64,000 bases of DNA from CAVROP01 sp050008495 (GCA_050008495.1 JBEKMN010000007.1:16432-80431); one strand, 5' to 3'. Counted from the first letter of the stretch, positions 16,787-25,944 are shown. A program made the numbers and translations. Notes: a model not told the origin generated them from the letters alone.

Positions 16787-18073
16787 ATGAACCGCAGAAG
16801 CTTCCTCGGCGCAGGCACGGCACTATCCGTGGGCGCGTTGACCACCTCCGCGTTGCCCGAAAGCAGCAGTTCGGCGCCCTTCCCGTCTCCTCCGCCGCTT
16901 CCCTTTCCAGAGGAGAAGAGCAAGCTGAAGATTACCGGCATCAGGATGGTCCGACCCAAGCCGAAGAAGCCGTCGCCCAGCTACGAACCGGCGCCGGGTT
17001 CGTGGTCAACGGGCGGTTCCGAAGTGGCAAACCCCATGTCCATCTACCCCAAGTACAAGCCGCGCCGGGAATTGTTCATGGCGAACGACCTGGGGCCGGA
17101 CGCCGTGGAGATCTCGACCGATAAAGGCGTTACTGGCATCGGCTTCGGCGGACCGGGATGTAGTTTTGTGATCGAGAGGCACCTCACCAAACTGCTCCTG
17201 GGCGAGGACCCCTTCGATGTCGAAAAACTCTGGGACATCATGTGGCGATCCACTTTGTACTACGGGCGCAAGGGGCTCGTCGTGCACGCCATCAGTGCGG
17301 TCGATATAGCCCTTTGGGATATTATTGGCAACGCCTTGGGCCTGCCTGTTTACAAGTTGTTGGGCGGGGAAACCAAATCAAAAATCCCTGCCTACTGCAC
17401 TGGAAATGACGTCGAGCAGCACGTCGACTTTGGCTACAAAAGATTGAAGCTGGCACTTCCTTACGGTCCGGCGGACGGACGTGATGGCATGAAGAAGAAC
17501 CTCGCGCTCGTCAAGCGCACTCGCGAACTGCTGGGACCGGAGGGCGACCTCATGCTGGATTGCTGGATGGCGCTTACGGAACGCTACACCATCGAACTGG
17601 CTGAAATGCTGGAGCCCTACCGTGTTTATTGGATGGAAGAGTGTCTTCCGCCCGACGACTACGAGGGATTCGGAAGACTGAGCGCCGCGATCAAGTCCAC
17701 CCAGATGGCCACTGGCGAACACGAGTACACGCGCTATGGCTTCAGGTTGTTGCTGGAATACAAAGGAGCTGCCATCTGGCAACCGGACCTCACTTGGTGC
17801 GGCGGTCTGAGCGAAATGCGCCACATCGGCGCGCTGGCCGCCGCTTACAATATCCCCGTCATCCCCCACGCCGGATGGAGCCACGGTTGCGCCCACTATA
17901 TTCTCGCCACCACTAATAGCCCATGGTGTGAAATGTTCATGCCGCCGCCGGGTGGGCCGCCGGAAGTCTACCGGCAGTTCGAGGAGGAGAATAACATTAC
18001 GCGCGGGCCCGAGGGCATCTCCATGCGGCCCCCGGATCGGCCGGGGTTTGGATGGGAGTTGGTCGTGGATTGA
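16787..18073 (+). CDS. L-rhamnonate dehydratase-like enolase-superfamily enzyme
   Basis: 428 residues from ATG 16787. The N-terminus 'MNRRSFLGAGTALSVGALTT' is a Tat-type signal, unusual for this normally cytoplasmic enzyme. The barrel closely follows RhmD: 'YYGRKGLVVHAISAVDIALW' and 'GLPVYKLLGGE', the catalytic-lysine strand 'GYKRLKLALPYGP', and metal ligands in 'LMLDCWMAL' (Asp), 'WMEECLPPDDYEG' (Glu) and 'ATGEHEYTRYG' (Glu). The general acid/base His is in 'VIPHAGWSHGC'. RhmD removes water from L-rhamnonate to give 2-keto-3-deoxy-L-rhamnonate, consistent with the alpha-L-rhamnosidase gene 3.4 kb on. Related acid-sugar dehydratases cannot be excluded. Confidence 0.75.
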   Translation: MNRRSFLGAGTALSVGALTTSALPESSSSAPFPSPPPLPFPEEKSKLKITGIRMVRPKPKKPSPSYEPAPGSWSTGGSEVANPMSIYPKYKPRRELFMANDLGPDAVEISTDKGVTGIGFGGPGCSFVIERHLTKLLLGEDPFDVEKLWDIMWRSTLYYGRKGLVVHAISAVDIALWDIIGNALGLPVYKLLGGETKSKIPAYCTGNDVEQHVDFGYKRLKLALPYGPADGRDGMKKNLALVKRTRELLGPEGDLMLDCWMALTERYTIELAEMLEPYRVYWMEECLPPDDYEGFGRLSAAIKSTQMATGEHEYTRYGFRLLLEYKGAAIWQPDLTWCGGLSEMRHIGALAAAYNIPVIPHAGWSHGCAHYILATTNSPWCEMFMPPPGGPPEVYRQFEEENNITRGPEGISMRPPDRPGFGWELVVD

Positions 18074-18145
18074 TCAGCGGGTTGGCACGAATCGGCGCTG
18101 GGTGACAACCTTCCGCAGAACTGACAGGTCGGTACCGCAACCCCA

Positions 18146-18520
18146 TCACGAAGCAGTCATATTAAACGGATCAAGCAATGCGAGACCGTCAATCCATTCG
18201 AAGTCTTTTGTGTTTCTCGTGACCAGGGTCAATCCATGTGCCAAAGCCGTTCCCGCCTGAAGTGCATCGCCAAGTGACATTTTTCTTGTCTGGCGTAATC
18301 TCACGGCTTGCTTTAGCACCGCGTCTGAAATTGGCAAAATTGAGGCCGCAGAGAAGAACAGCTCGAAGTACCCGCGTTCCTGTTCAGTTAGTCGGTGATA
18401 TCCGAGAACTTCAACATAGCTGACGGCCGATACCGCTGGCGATCGCTCACGAATAAATCGCCTGAGTTCATCGTACTTTGGCTGTGCAGCGTAGAGGATA
18501 ATGGCGCTATCGAGTAGCAT
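18146..18520 (-). CDS. PIN-domain toxin (VapC-like), locus 1
   Basis: 124 residues. Its ATG overlaps the antitoxin stop (ATGA, one shared base). PIN nuclease features are an N-terminal acidic strand 'MLLDSAIILYAA' (Asp4), 'VSYVEVLGY' (conserved Glu), 'KMSLGDALQAGTALAHGLTL' (Asp in the core) and 'LVTRNTKDF' (late Asp). VapC toxins cut RNA, often tRNA or rRNA, with Mg2+. With the upstream small gene this makes a complete type II toxin-antitoxin pair. It is one of three PIN loci within about 8.5 kb. Confidence 0.85.
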   Translation of the reverse strand: MLLDSAIILYAAQPKYDELRRFIRERSPAVSAVSYVEVLGYHRLTEQERGYFELFFSAASILPISDAVLKQAVRLRQTRKMSLGDALQAGTALAHGLTLVTRNTKDFEWIDGLALLDPFNMTAS

Positions 18521-18792
18521 CAGGTGTTTCTATCGGGTAGGATTCGTTCTCGACGGGTCTCGTGCTGCCACTCCACCGGGTCGGTAATGTCCGGGACGGC
18601 GTTCAACGCGGCGAGCTTCTCGAGGGCAGCGACCATCTTTTCCCCGCGCGTCGCCGGGTGAATTAACGGATTCGCGTCGTCCGCTAAAGTTATGGTTATT
18701 GTTACGGGCTTGTCCGAATCGAGATTCGTTGGCGGGGCCTCAAGCCACTCCAGACAATTCCCCTTAAGAACGGCTCTGTAGGTGTTTGCCAT
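18520..18792 (-). CDS. Antitoxin partner of PIN toxin, locus 1
   Basis: 90 residues if started at ATG 18792 (MANTYRAVLKGNCLEWLE); a start 11 codons earlier is possible. It is small and acidic, and its stop overlaps the toxin start, which is the usual antitoxin-first arrangement. The N-terminal 'YRAVLKGNCLEWLEAPP' resembles small antitoxins found next to PIN proteins. I see no clear AbrB or RHH fold. The function is inferred from position. Confidence 0.65.
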   Translation of the reverse strand: MANTYRAVLKGNCLEWLEAPPTNLDSDKPVTITITLADDANPLIHPATRGEKMVAALEKLAALNAVPDITDPVEWQHETRRERILPDRNT

Positions 18793-18871
18793 GCTACACT
18801 CTCGTCGACACAAGCAGAATCGCACACAAGAAGTCTCGGCGCAAGCTAGAATCGCTCACCGAATTTGCATT

Positions 18872-20725
18872 TTAGCCTGATCCCTCCGGCCGGTGGCGGC
18901 GGGGACGCTGGTTGGCCGGCAGGATCTTCTTCCGAACGCGGATTGCCTGCGGCGTCACTTCCACCCACTCATCGTCGGCGATGAACTCCATGGCAAGCTC
19001 GAGGTTGAGAAGCGTGGGCGGCACAAGCCGGATCGCCTCATCGGCGACGGAAGCGCGCATATTGGTTTGCTTCTTCTCCTTCACGGCGTTTACATCCATA
19101 TCGTCCCAGCGCGCGTTTTCGCCTATCACCATGCCTTCATAGACCTCGACTCCCGGCCCCACGAAGAGTTCGCCGCGCTCCTGCAGGTTCCACAACGCGT
19201 ACCCGGTGGTGCGGCCCGCCCGGTCGGCCACCAGCGAACCGGTGAGCCGGCGGTCGATGTCGCCCTGCCAGTCGGCGAAACCGTCAAACAGTGTGTTCAT
19301 CACGGCCGTGCCGCGCGTGTCCTTCAGGATCTCGCCGCGCATCCCGATCAGGCCGCGCGAGGGAATCAGGAATTCCAGGCGCACGCGCGCCCCCGGCCTT
19401 CCCTGACCGGCCATCTTGGTATTGATCCCTTTGCGGGCGCCCAGCTTCTGCATCAGCACGCCCACGAACTCTGCCGGGCAATCGACGACGAGCTGTTCCA
19501 TGGGTTCTTGCACTTTATCACCAACCTGATGCGTAATGATCTCCGGCTTGCCCACGGCTAGTTCGAACCCTTCGCGGCGCATGGTTTCGATGAGAATCGC
19601 AAGCTGCAATTCGCCCCTGCCCATCACCTTAAACGAGTCGGGGCTCTCGGTTTCCTCCACCTTTAAGGCGACGTTGGTGAGCAGCTCTTTTTCCAACCGC
19701 TCTCGAAGGTTGCGCGACGTGACGTAGGCACCCTCACGTCCGGAAAAGGGCGAGGTATTCACGGTGAAGATCATCGAAATCGTCGGCTCATCCACCGGCA
19801 CGTGCAGGAGGGTGCGCGGCGTCTCGACGCTGGTCACTGTCTCGCCGATGGTGATGCCCTCGACGCCGGCGATGGCCACGATCTCACCGGCCGCGGCGCG
19901 TTCAATGTCCGTGCGCTCCAGGCCTTCGAAACCGTAGAGCTTGGTAATGCGCGTCTTCTGGACGGCGCCATCGAGCTTGACGATGGCTACGTCGTCGCCT
20001 CGATTGAGCGTGCCCGAGAAGATGCGCCCGATGGCAATGCGTCCGTGATAGTCACTGTAGTCCAGATTGGCCACCAGCAACTGCAAGACGTCTGCGGCGT
20101 CGCCGGCTGGAGGAGGGATGTGCTCGAGAATGGCCTCGAACAGCGGCCCCAAGCTTTCGGATGGCTGGTCGAGCGAGCGAGTTGAGGTGCCTCGCCGGGC
20201 GTTGGCATAGAGAATGGGGAACTCGAGCTGCTCTTCCGTGGCGTCGAGCTCGATAAACAGATCGTAGATCTCGTTCAGCACTTCCTGTGGTCGCGCATCG
20301 CCGCGGTCGATTTTGTTGATCACCACAAGGGGCGGCAGCTTGGCCTCAAGCGCCTTGCGCAACACGTAACGAGTTTGAGGCAGCGGTCCTTCGCTTGCAT
20401 CCACCAGCAGCAGGACGCCGTCCACCATCGTCAGCGCGCGCTCCACCTCGCCGCCGAAATCGCTGTGGCCAGGGGTGTCCACGATGTTTATTTTGACTCC
20501 GCGGTAGAAAATGGCGGTGTTCTTCGCCAATATGGTGATGCCGCGCTCGCGCTCGAGCTCGTTTGAGTCCAGAACGCGCTCCACGACCTCCTGATTGGCT
20601 TTGAAGATCCCGCTCTGCCATAGCATCCCGTCGACCAGCGTGGTCTTGCCGTGGTCAACATGGGCGATAATGGCGACGTTGCGGATTTGCGGTTTTAGAT
20701 TTTGGATTTTAGATTCTCGATTCAG
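18872..20725 (-). CDS. typA: Ribosome-associated GTPase TypA/BipA with non-ATG start
   Basis: A translational GTPase of about 617 residues. The first ATG in frame (20626) lies downstream of the P-loop; the full G1 motif 'AIIAHVDHGKTTLVDGML' is encoded at 20671-20624, so the gene must start upstream. In that frame there is no ATG, GTG or TTG before the TGA (20731-20729) of the preceding PIN gene. CTG 20725 is the only near-cognate candidate I favour. Other hallmarks are 'ERERGITILAKNT' (G2), 'VDTPGHSDFGGEV' (G3), 'VVINKIDRGDARPQE' (G4), the EF-G-like domains, and the C-terminal 'RKKILPANQR' (the TypA tail). The extra N-terminal codons (...ESKIQNLKPQIRN) come from a 7-base repeat array. Confidence 0.9.
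   Translation of the reverse strand: MNRESKIQNLKPQIRNVAIIAHVDHGKTTLVDGMLWQSGIFKANQEVVERVLDSNELERERGITILAKNTAIFYRGVKINIVDTPGHSDFGGEVERALTMVDGVLLLVDASEGPLPQTRYVLRKALEAKLPPLVVINKIDRGDARPQEVLNEIYDLFIELDATEEQLEFPILYANARRGTSTRSLDQPSESLGPLFEAILEHIPPPAGDAADVLQLLVANLDYSDYHGRIAIGRIFSGTLNRGDDVAIVKLDGAVQKTRITKLYGFEGLERTDIERAAAGEIVAIAGVEGITIGETVTSVETPRTLLHVPVDEPTISMIFTVNTSPFSGREGAYVTSRNLRERLEKELLTNVALKVEETESPDSFKVMGRGELQLAILIETMRREGFELAVGKPEIITHQVGDKVQEPMEQLVVDCPAEFVGVLMQKLGARKGINTKMAGQGRPGARVRLEFLIPSRGLIGMRGEILKDTRGTAVMNTLFDGFADWQGDIDRRLTGSLVADRAGRTTGYALWNLQERGELFVGPGVEVYEGMVIGENARWDDMDVNAVKEKKQTNMRASVADEAIRLVPPTLLNLELAMEFIADDEWVEVTPQAIRVRKKILPANQRPRRHRPEGSG
20693..20720. repeat. Heptamer array at typA start
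   Basis: Four 7-base units, TTTTAGA TTTTGGA TTTTAGA TTCTCGA, between the PIN-toxin stop and the typA P-loop. The array provides the first codons of typA. The same unit (as AATCCAA/AATCTAA in reverse) is at 45257-45291. Confidence 0.75.
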
Positions 20726-20728
20726 CTT

Positions 20729-21130
20729 TCACCAAATTCGGCGTACCCCGTAAGCTTCGAATATCCGCTCGTTCGTGACGATGGGGACACTCTCGGCTTG
20801 AGCCTGGGAAATCAGCATGCGGTCAAACGGGTCTTTATGAGGGCCGGGCAGGAGTCCGGCGCGAATGGCGTGGTTGGCAGTGATGTCGAGTATCGTGAAT
20901 CCTTCGCGCAGCATGAATCCCTGAAAGTCAGCAGCCAATTCCTCAGCGGTCGGCAGTTTTCCCAACCTCACTTTGGTGGCAATCTCCCACGCCGACGCCG
21001 CGCTCACCAGGAGCACGTTCGAGCTTTCCGCCATGGCTTTCCGCGCCGCAGGGGAAAGAGATGGCTCGTCGTTGAGCCACCAGAGCAAAGCATGAGTATC
21101 AATCAACAGTCGCACCCTGGCTACCCCCAC
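20729..21130 (-). CDS. PIN-domain toxin (VapC-like), locus 2
   Basis: 133 residues from GTG 21130, overlapping the antitoxin end by 10 bases; an inner GTG at 21115 (VRLLIDTHALLWW) is also possible. PIN features are 'LLIDTHALLWWLND' (Asp of the active site), 'VSAASAWEIATKVRLGKL' (conserved Glu), 'HKDPFDRMLISQAQAE' (DPFDR, typical of this VapC subgroup) and 'IVTNERIFEAYGVRRIW'. It is probably an Mg2+-dependent ribonuclease toxin. Its TGA stop is followed in the same frame, without another stop, by typA. Confidence 0.9.
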   Translation of the reverse strand: MGVARVRLLIDTHALLWWLNDEPSLSPAARKAMAESSNVLLVSAASAWEIATKVRLGKLPTAEELAADFQGFMLREGFTILDITANHAIRAGLLPGPHKDPFDRMLISQAQAESVPIVTNERIFEAYGVRRIW

Positions 21131-21351
21131 GCGGAAAGCTCTTCAGCCGGAAGCGGCTCAAAGAATTCCGGCCCTACGTGGAGCTTGCCACGCAACGCTC
21201 CTGGCTGCCGCCGTCCACGAACCTTTCCTACCGGAACGAGACGAACAACCGGAATGGTGCCGCGTGCGATGATGATCTCTTCACCGCGGCACGCCTGCTC
21301 GATCAATTTCGACAGGTTGGTCTTCGCCTCGTGGACTTTTACGGATGCCAT
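21121..21351 (-). CDS. Phd/YefM-type antitoxin, locus 2
   Basis: 76 residues from ATG 21351, with an AAGGGGGGAAGCC RBS. 'MASVKVHEAKTNLSKLIEQA' and 'EEIIIARGTIPVVRLVPV' are the two signature halves of the Phd/YefM fold, which dimerises, binds the operator and covers the PIN active site with its C-terminus. The promoter region just upstream has a 9-bp palindrome, as expected for autoregulation. Confidence 0.9.
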   Translation of the reverse strand: MASVKVHEAKTNLSKLIEQACRGEEIIIARGTIPVVRLVPVGKVRGRRQPGALRGKLHVGPEFFEPLPAEELSAWG

Positions 21352-21362
21352 GGCTTCCCCCC

Positions 21363-21384
21363 TTAGCTAATCTATATTAGCTAA
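21363..21384. promoter_or_regulatory. Palindromic operator of vapBC locus 2
   Basis: TTAGCTAAT (21363-21371), 4-base spacer, ATTAGCTAA (21376-21384): a perfect 9-bp inverted repeat, A+T-rich in a G+C-rich region, 12 bases upstream of the antitoxin start. Position and symmetry fit a Phd/VapB autoregulatory site. Confidence 0.7.
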
Positions 21385-21462
21385 GTTGAGAAAATTGTGC
21401 AATCGTATAGATCGTGTTTCTGAAGTATCTTATGTCGGATCATGTCACGAGGAGCTATCGAA

Positions 21463-24400
21463 ATGTCTAAATGGGGTTTCGCGTTAACGTTGTTGCTGGT
21501 CGCGATTTCATGGTTTCCTCTCGAAGCGGCGGAGGGGCTTCTGCCTCCCACCGATTTGCGGTGCGAGTACCGCAAGAATCCGCTTGGGATCGATGCGTTG
21601 AAGCCGCGCTTGAGTTGGAGACTGGAGGCAGCGGATCCAAAGGCTCGAGGTCAGAGGCAGGGGGCTTACCAAATCCTGGCGGCGAGCAGCGAGGAGCGTC
21701 TGCGCCGAGACCAGGGGGATTTCTGGGACACGGGACGAGTGGAATCCGACAAGTCTATTCAAGTGCCTTACGGCGGCAAGCCGCTGGCGTCGGGCACGCC
21801 GGTTTGGTGGAAAGTGCGGGTATGGGACGCCGCCGGCAAGCCCTCCTCCTGGAGTGAGCCCGCCTCCTGGTCCATGGGGCTGCTCAAAACCGAAGAATGG
21901 AAGGGGAAGTGGATCGGGCTCGATGGCGGCGAGGGGAAGCCAGAGCAGTTGAAAAAAGCTCAGTGGATCTGGACGGAACCCAGTGGGGGCACCAGACCCT
22001 TCCGTCGCACCTTCGAGATTCCTAAAGACAATCCGGTCTCCGACGCGCTTGTGTATCTAGTCGCCTCCGGTAGTTCCACGCTCTACATCAATGGGAAGGA
22101 GGCGGCAATGGGAAGGGGGCTGAATGACCCCATCTCGGTTGACGTTACTCAGTCACTGCACCCAGGGACCAACGTCCTGGCCGTAAACGTGAACGCTTCC
22201 GACGGCGCCCCTTCTGGGCTGATTGGCGCACTCGAGATCGAACTGGCGCACGGAGATACCGTGGCCATCTACACTGACGGTACGTGGCAAGCGGTCCCCT
22301 TTTCAATCTATCAGACCCAGACCGACTTTTCTGCCCATCCTGATCACAACTCTCCCTGGGTGCCCGCCAAAGTCCTGGGCCCCTACGGCATGGTGCCCTG
22401 GGGCGAGGTAGGATGGGCGGAACGAACCGTGTTGCCTGCCCGGATGCTGCGCAAGGACTTCAACGTTGCAGGCGAGGTGAAGCGCGCGACGCTCTACATT
22501 TCCGGCCTTGGCCTGTCCGAAGCTTGTCTGAACGGCAGCAAGGTTGGCGACGACGTGCTCGTTCCCGCGCTCAGCGATTACGATAAGCGGGTCTATTACT
22601 TGACCTATGATGTCACGCCTCGCCTCGCCACCGGCGCCAATGCGCTGGGCGTAATCCTCGCCAACGGGCGCTACTTCGCGCCCCGGCACAAGGTTCCCAC
22701 GTTCATGCGGACGTTTGGCTATCCCAAGCTGCTGTTGCAGCTTGAAATCCAATACAGCGACGGAAAAGCAGAGCGCGTGGTCAGCGACTCGAGTTGGAAG
22801 CTGACCACCGAAGGACCGATCCGCGCCAACAACGAATATGACGGCGAAATCTATGATGCGCGGCGCGAGATGGAGGGCTGGAGCCGCCCGGGCTTCGACG
22901 ATAGCGGCTGGCAAAAAGCGCAGGCTGTCAAAGGTCCAGCCGGGGTCCTCAGCTCGCAGATGATCGAACCCATCCGAGTTACGGAAACTCTCAAGCCGAT
23001 GGCAATGAATCAGGTCAGCCCCGGCGTCTACATATTCGACATGGGCCAAAACATGGTGGGCTGGTGCCGTCTGACGGTTTCAGGGCCGAAGGGAACCCAA
23101 GTCTCACTGCGCCATGCCGAAAGGCTGAGGCCCGACGGCACGCTCTATCTGGACAATCTGCGCTCCGCTCTGGTGACCGATGTTTACACGCTCAAGGGTG
23201 AGGGCACCGAAGTGTATGAGCCACGGTTCACCTACCATGGTTTCCGCTATGTTGAGATAAAGGGATATCCGGGCGAGCCCACTTTGGCTTCACTCGAAGG
23301 ACGCGAAGTGCATGACGCTGTCGAGCAGCACACCGACTTTGCTTCCTCCAACCCGCTGCTGAACCAGATTTACAAAAACGTGGTTTGGGGAACCAAGGAC
23401 AACTACCGCAGCATGCCCACCGATTGCCCGCAGCGCGACGAGCGTCAAGGCTGGTTGGGCGACCGGTCCGCCGAGAGCCGGGGCGAACCTTACATGTTTG
23501 ACGTCGCCGCGCTTTATGCCAAGTGGGTGGACGACATGGCAGACTCGCAGGATGAGAAAGGCAGGGTGAGCGACGTCTCTCCGGCCTACTGGCCCTTCCG
23601 CAATGAAAACGTCACGTGGCCGTCCAGCTTTATCATCATCCCCGACCATCTTTACGATCAGTACGGCGATCTGCAGGTGATTGCAAAACACTACGAGGGC
23701 ATGAAGAAGTGGATCGCGCATATGCAGACGTTCCTGAAAGACGATCTCATGCCTCGCGATGTTTACGGCGATTGGTGCGTGCCGCCGGAATCTCCCGAAT
23801 TGATCCACTCGAAAGACCCGGCCCGCAGGACGGAGGGACCGGTACTGGGCACGACTTACTTTTACCACCTGCTGCGCCTGATGGCGCGCTTCGCGACGCT
23901 GCTCGACAAGCCGAATGACGCGAAAGGCTTCAACGAACTCGCCGACAGGCTGGTCGTCGCTTTTAACAAGACTTACTTTCACGAGACGACTGGCCGATAC
24001 AGCAACGGCTCACAAACCTCCAGCGTTCTTCCTTTGGCCTTTGGAATGGTCGCGGAACAAGACCGGCAGAAAGTGTCTGAAGCGCTGGTGAGAAAGATCC
24101 AGGACCAGAGCCAGGGGCACACCGGAACCGGGCTGATCGGTGGCCAGTGGCTCATGCAAGTGCTCTCGGCCAACGGACACCCGGAGGTCGCTTATGAAAT
24201 CGCCTCTCAGAAATCGTATCCAAGCTGGGGGTACATGGCCGGCCAGGGAGCCACCACAATCTGGGAACTTTGGAACGGTGATACGGCCAATCCGGCCATG
24301 AACTCGGGCAACCATTTGATGTTGGTTGGGGACCTGATCACCTGGTTCTATGAAAACCTGGCCGGCATCCGGCCCGATCCGGCGCAACCCGGTTTCAAGC

Positions 24401-24705
24401 ACATCATCATGCACCCCACACCAGTGGGTGACCTGACTTATGTAAAGGCTTCGCACAAGTCTCCCTATGGCGAAATCGCGAGCGACTGGAGGCGTGACGG
24501 GGGCCGCTTTACCTGGAATGTTTCCATTCCCGTTAACACCACGGCCACGCTGTACGTCCCGGCGAGCGATGCGGCATCCATCAAAGAAGGTGACCAGCCG
24601 GCAGCCCAAACGCCGGGCATCAAGTATGTTCGCATGGAAGCGGGCGCGGCGGTCTTCGAGATCGGGTCAGGGACCTATCACTTCGTCTCAACCTTGCTTC
24701 GCTGA
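21463..24705 (+). CDS. Alpha-L-rhamnosidase, GH78
   Basis: 1080 residues from ATG 21463, with GAGGAGC upstream; a start seven codons earlier is less likely. There is a signal peptide 'WGFALTLLLVAISWFPLEA'. Domains in order are an N-terminal Fn3-like module ('CEYRKNPLGIDALKPRLSW'), carbohydrate-binding beta-sandwiches ('AEACLNGSKVGDDVL'-type repeats around residues 330-560), and the (alpha/alpha)6 catalytic barrel from about 620. The barrel carries the GH78 signature 'TDCPQRDERQGWLGDRSAES', with the general-acid region, and 'ATTIWELWNG'. A C-terminal beta domain ends the protein. The enzyme releases L-rhamnose from pectin side chains or glycosides and is probably periplasmic or outer-membrane facing. 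It pairs logically with the L-rhamnonate-dehydratase-like gene. Confidence 0.95.
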   Translation: MSKWGFALTLLLVAISWFPLEAAEGLLPPTDLRCEYRKNPLGIDALKPRLSWRLEAADPKARGQRQGAYQILAASSEERLRRDQGDFWDTGRVESDKSIQVPYGGKPLASGTPVWWKVRVWDAAGKPSSWSEPASWSMGLLKTEEWKGKWIGLDGGEGKPEQLKKAQWIWTEPSGGTRPFRRTFEIPKDNPVSDALVYLVASGSSTLYINGKEAAMGRGLNDPISVDVTQSLHPGTNVLAVNVNASDGAPSGLIGALEIELAHGDTVAIYTDGTWQAVPFSIYQTQTDFSAHPDHNSPWVPAKVLGPYGMVPWGEVGWAERTVLPARMLRKDFNVAGEVKRATLYISGLGLSEACLNGSKVGDDVLVPALSDYDKRVYYLTYDVTPRLATGANALGVILANGRYFAPRHKVPTFMRTFGYPKLLLQLEIQYSDGKAERVVSDSSWKLTTEGPIRANNEYDGEIYDARREMEGWSRPGFDDSGWQKAQAVKGPAGVLSSQMIEPIRVTETLKPMAMNQVSPGVYIFDMGQNMVGWCRLTVSGPKGTQVSLRHAERLRPDGTLYLDNLRSALVTDVYTLKGEGTEVYEPRFTYHGFRYVEIKGYPGEPTLASLEGREVHDAVEQHTDFASSNPLLNQIYKNVVWGTKDNYRSMPTDCPQRDERQGWLGDRSAESRGEPYMFDVAALYAKWVDDMADSQDEKGRVSDVSPAYWPFRNENVTWPSSFIIIPDHLYDQYGDLQVIAKHYEGMKKWIAHMQTFLKDDLMPRDVYGDWCVPPESPELIHSKDPARRTEGPVLGTTYFYHLLRLMARFATLLDKPNDAKGFNELADRLVVAFNKTYFHETTGRYSNGSQTSSVLPLAFGMVAEQDRQKVSEALVRKIQDQSQGHTGTGLIGGQWLMQVLSANGHPEVAYEIASQKSYPSWGYMAGQGATTIWELWNGDTANPAMNSGNHLMLVGDLITWFYENLAGIRPDPAQPGFKHIIMHPTPVGDLTYVKASHKSPYGEIASDWRRDGGRFTWNVSIPVNTTATLYVPASDAASIKEGDQPAAQTPGIKYVRMEAGAAVFEIGSGTYHFVSTLLR

Positions 24706-24727
24706 GGCGGGTTGGTCCCAAAAGCCC

Positions 24728-24755
24728 GTAGGGGCGGTTCGCGATCCGCCCCTAC
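24728..24755. repeat. GC-rich palindrome GTAGGGGCGG
   Basis: GTAGGGGCGG / CCGCCCCTAC, a perfect 10-bp stem with an 8-base loop, in the gap between GH78 and GH172. A related hairpin half (ACGGC-AA-GCCGT) is at 24799-24810 and a fuller one at 33091-33110. It could be a Rho-independent-like stop without a U-run, or a REP. Confidence 0.7.
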
Positions 24756-24862
24756 CTTGGCGTTCCGAATGAGGTTTCGTTGCGCGGTGGGCCTGAGAAC
24801 GGCAAGCCGTCCCCCTGCAAGTTAGAGAGGTAGCGCTTAGCCCATCCCGGAAGGAGTTGACC

Positions 24863-25897
24863 ATGGCCGATGCAACATCTGCAGAACCGAAGACCCGGAC
24901 GCCACTGTTCTGCTTCTGGGTGATCGCGGTCGTAGCCACAGTCGCCTCTCTCGTTTGCCCATCGGCAGCCTCCGAAATCCCGCCTGATAACCCCGAGAGC
25001 ACCGTGTCTGTCGCAAACCTCGAAACCTTCGGAACCGCCGGGAAGGAAGGGACGCTCTTCGCCGACCGTGAGACCGTGCTCCTCCAGCGCGAGGGCGCCG
25101 GATGCCTTACGCAGATGTGGTTTGGCGGCGACTGGCCCGGCTACGACCGGACGCGAATTCGCTTCTACGTCGACGGCGAGGCCAAAGCCTCGATTGATAT
25201 GGAGCTTTTTCTTGGCCACGGGATCGGTTGGGGAGATGCCTCGGCTCCCTGGGGTTCGGCGCGCCTGGGGAAGACCGGCCATCCCAGCGGCCTTTATAAC
25301 ACTTACCGGATTCCTTTTGGGAAAAGTATCCGGGTTACCGGGCAACTGGGCGCGGGCGTGGAGAAACCGCAAGTGTTCTGGTGGATAATCCGGGGAGTCG
25401 AGAACCTTCCGGTGTTCCTCGGGAATCTTCGCCTGCCCGGGAACGCGCGTCTGCGCCTCCAAGTGCGAGAAAATGTGGAACTCGAGCCCCTTCAGATGTT
25501 CGAAATCTGCCAAGCCCCGGGCGCAGGGGCGCTTTACCAGGTGACCTTATCCGTAGCCAGCAAGAACTTCAATTTCCTTGAAGCCGTCTTGAGGGCCTTT
25601 ATGGACGGTGCGAAAGAGCCGCTCCTGCTCTCCTCGGGGACGGAGGACTACTTCCTCGGGACCTATTACTTCAACCGCGGAATGTACCACCTTCCTCTCG
25701 CCGGACTGACTCACAAGGAGCAGGATACTGATGGGACCTGCCGTTTTTCAGCTTACCGTTTTCATGAGGACGATCCCATTATCTTCCAAAAGGGGTTTCG
25801 CCTGGCCTGGCGAAACGGCGAAGAAAAGGATGGCAAACCCTACGGTTCGCCGCAGCAGAGCCGAGCCACGAGTTATGTCTGGCTCTATGAATGGTAA
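24863..25897 (+). CDS. DUF2961 / GH172 family secreted protein
   Basis: 344 residues from ATG 24863, behind the strong RBS GGAAGGAG. The N-terminal hydrophobic segment 'FCFWVIAVVATVASLVCPSA' is a signal peptide. DUF2961 marks are 'GAGCLTQMWFGGDW', 'RIRFYVDGEAKASIDM', 'YNTYRIPFGKSIRVT', 'SSGTEDYFLGTYYFN' (the conserved GTEDYF motif) and 'YRFHEDDPIIFQ'. The family is now known to contain glycoside hydrolases (GH172), including fructofuranosidase- and arabinofuranosidase-type activities; the conserved Glu in GTEDYF fits a catalytic role. It follows the rhamnosidase in the same direction. Its length is near the family norm. Confidence 0.85.
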   Translation: MADATSAEPKTRTPLFCFWVIAVVATVASLVCPSAASEIPPDNPESTVSVANLETFGTAGKEGTLFADRETVLLQREGAGCLTQMWFGGDWPGYDRTRIRFYVDGEAKASIDMELFLGHGIGWGDASAPWGSARLGKTGHPSGLYNTYRIPFGKSIRVTGQLGAGVEKPQVFWWIIRGVENLPVFLGNLRLPGNARLRLQVRENVELEPLQMFEICQAPGAGALYQVTLSVASKNFNFLEAVLRAFMDGAKEPLLLSSGTEDYFLGTYYFNRGMYHLPLAGLTHKEQDTDGTCRFSAYRFHEDDPIIFQKGFRLAWRNGEEKDGKPYGSPQQSRATSYVWLYEW

Positions 25898-25906
25898 GCG
25901 GCCTTG

Positions 25907-25936
25907 TTGACCTGCCAGCGGTCGATGCAATACACT
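25907..25936 (+). promoter_or_regulatory. Promoter of PIN locus 3, nearly leaderless
   Basis: TTGACC (25907-25912), 18-bp spacer, TACACT (25931-25936). Transcription would begin at about 25943, only a few bases before ATG 25945, so the antitoxin mRNA would be leaderless or nearly so. Confidence 0.4.
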
Positions 25937-25944
25937 TATGGCAT

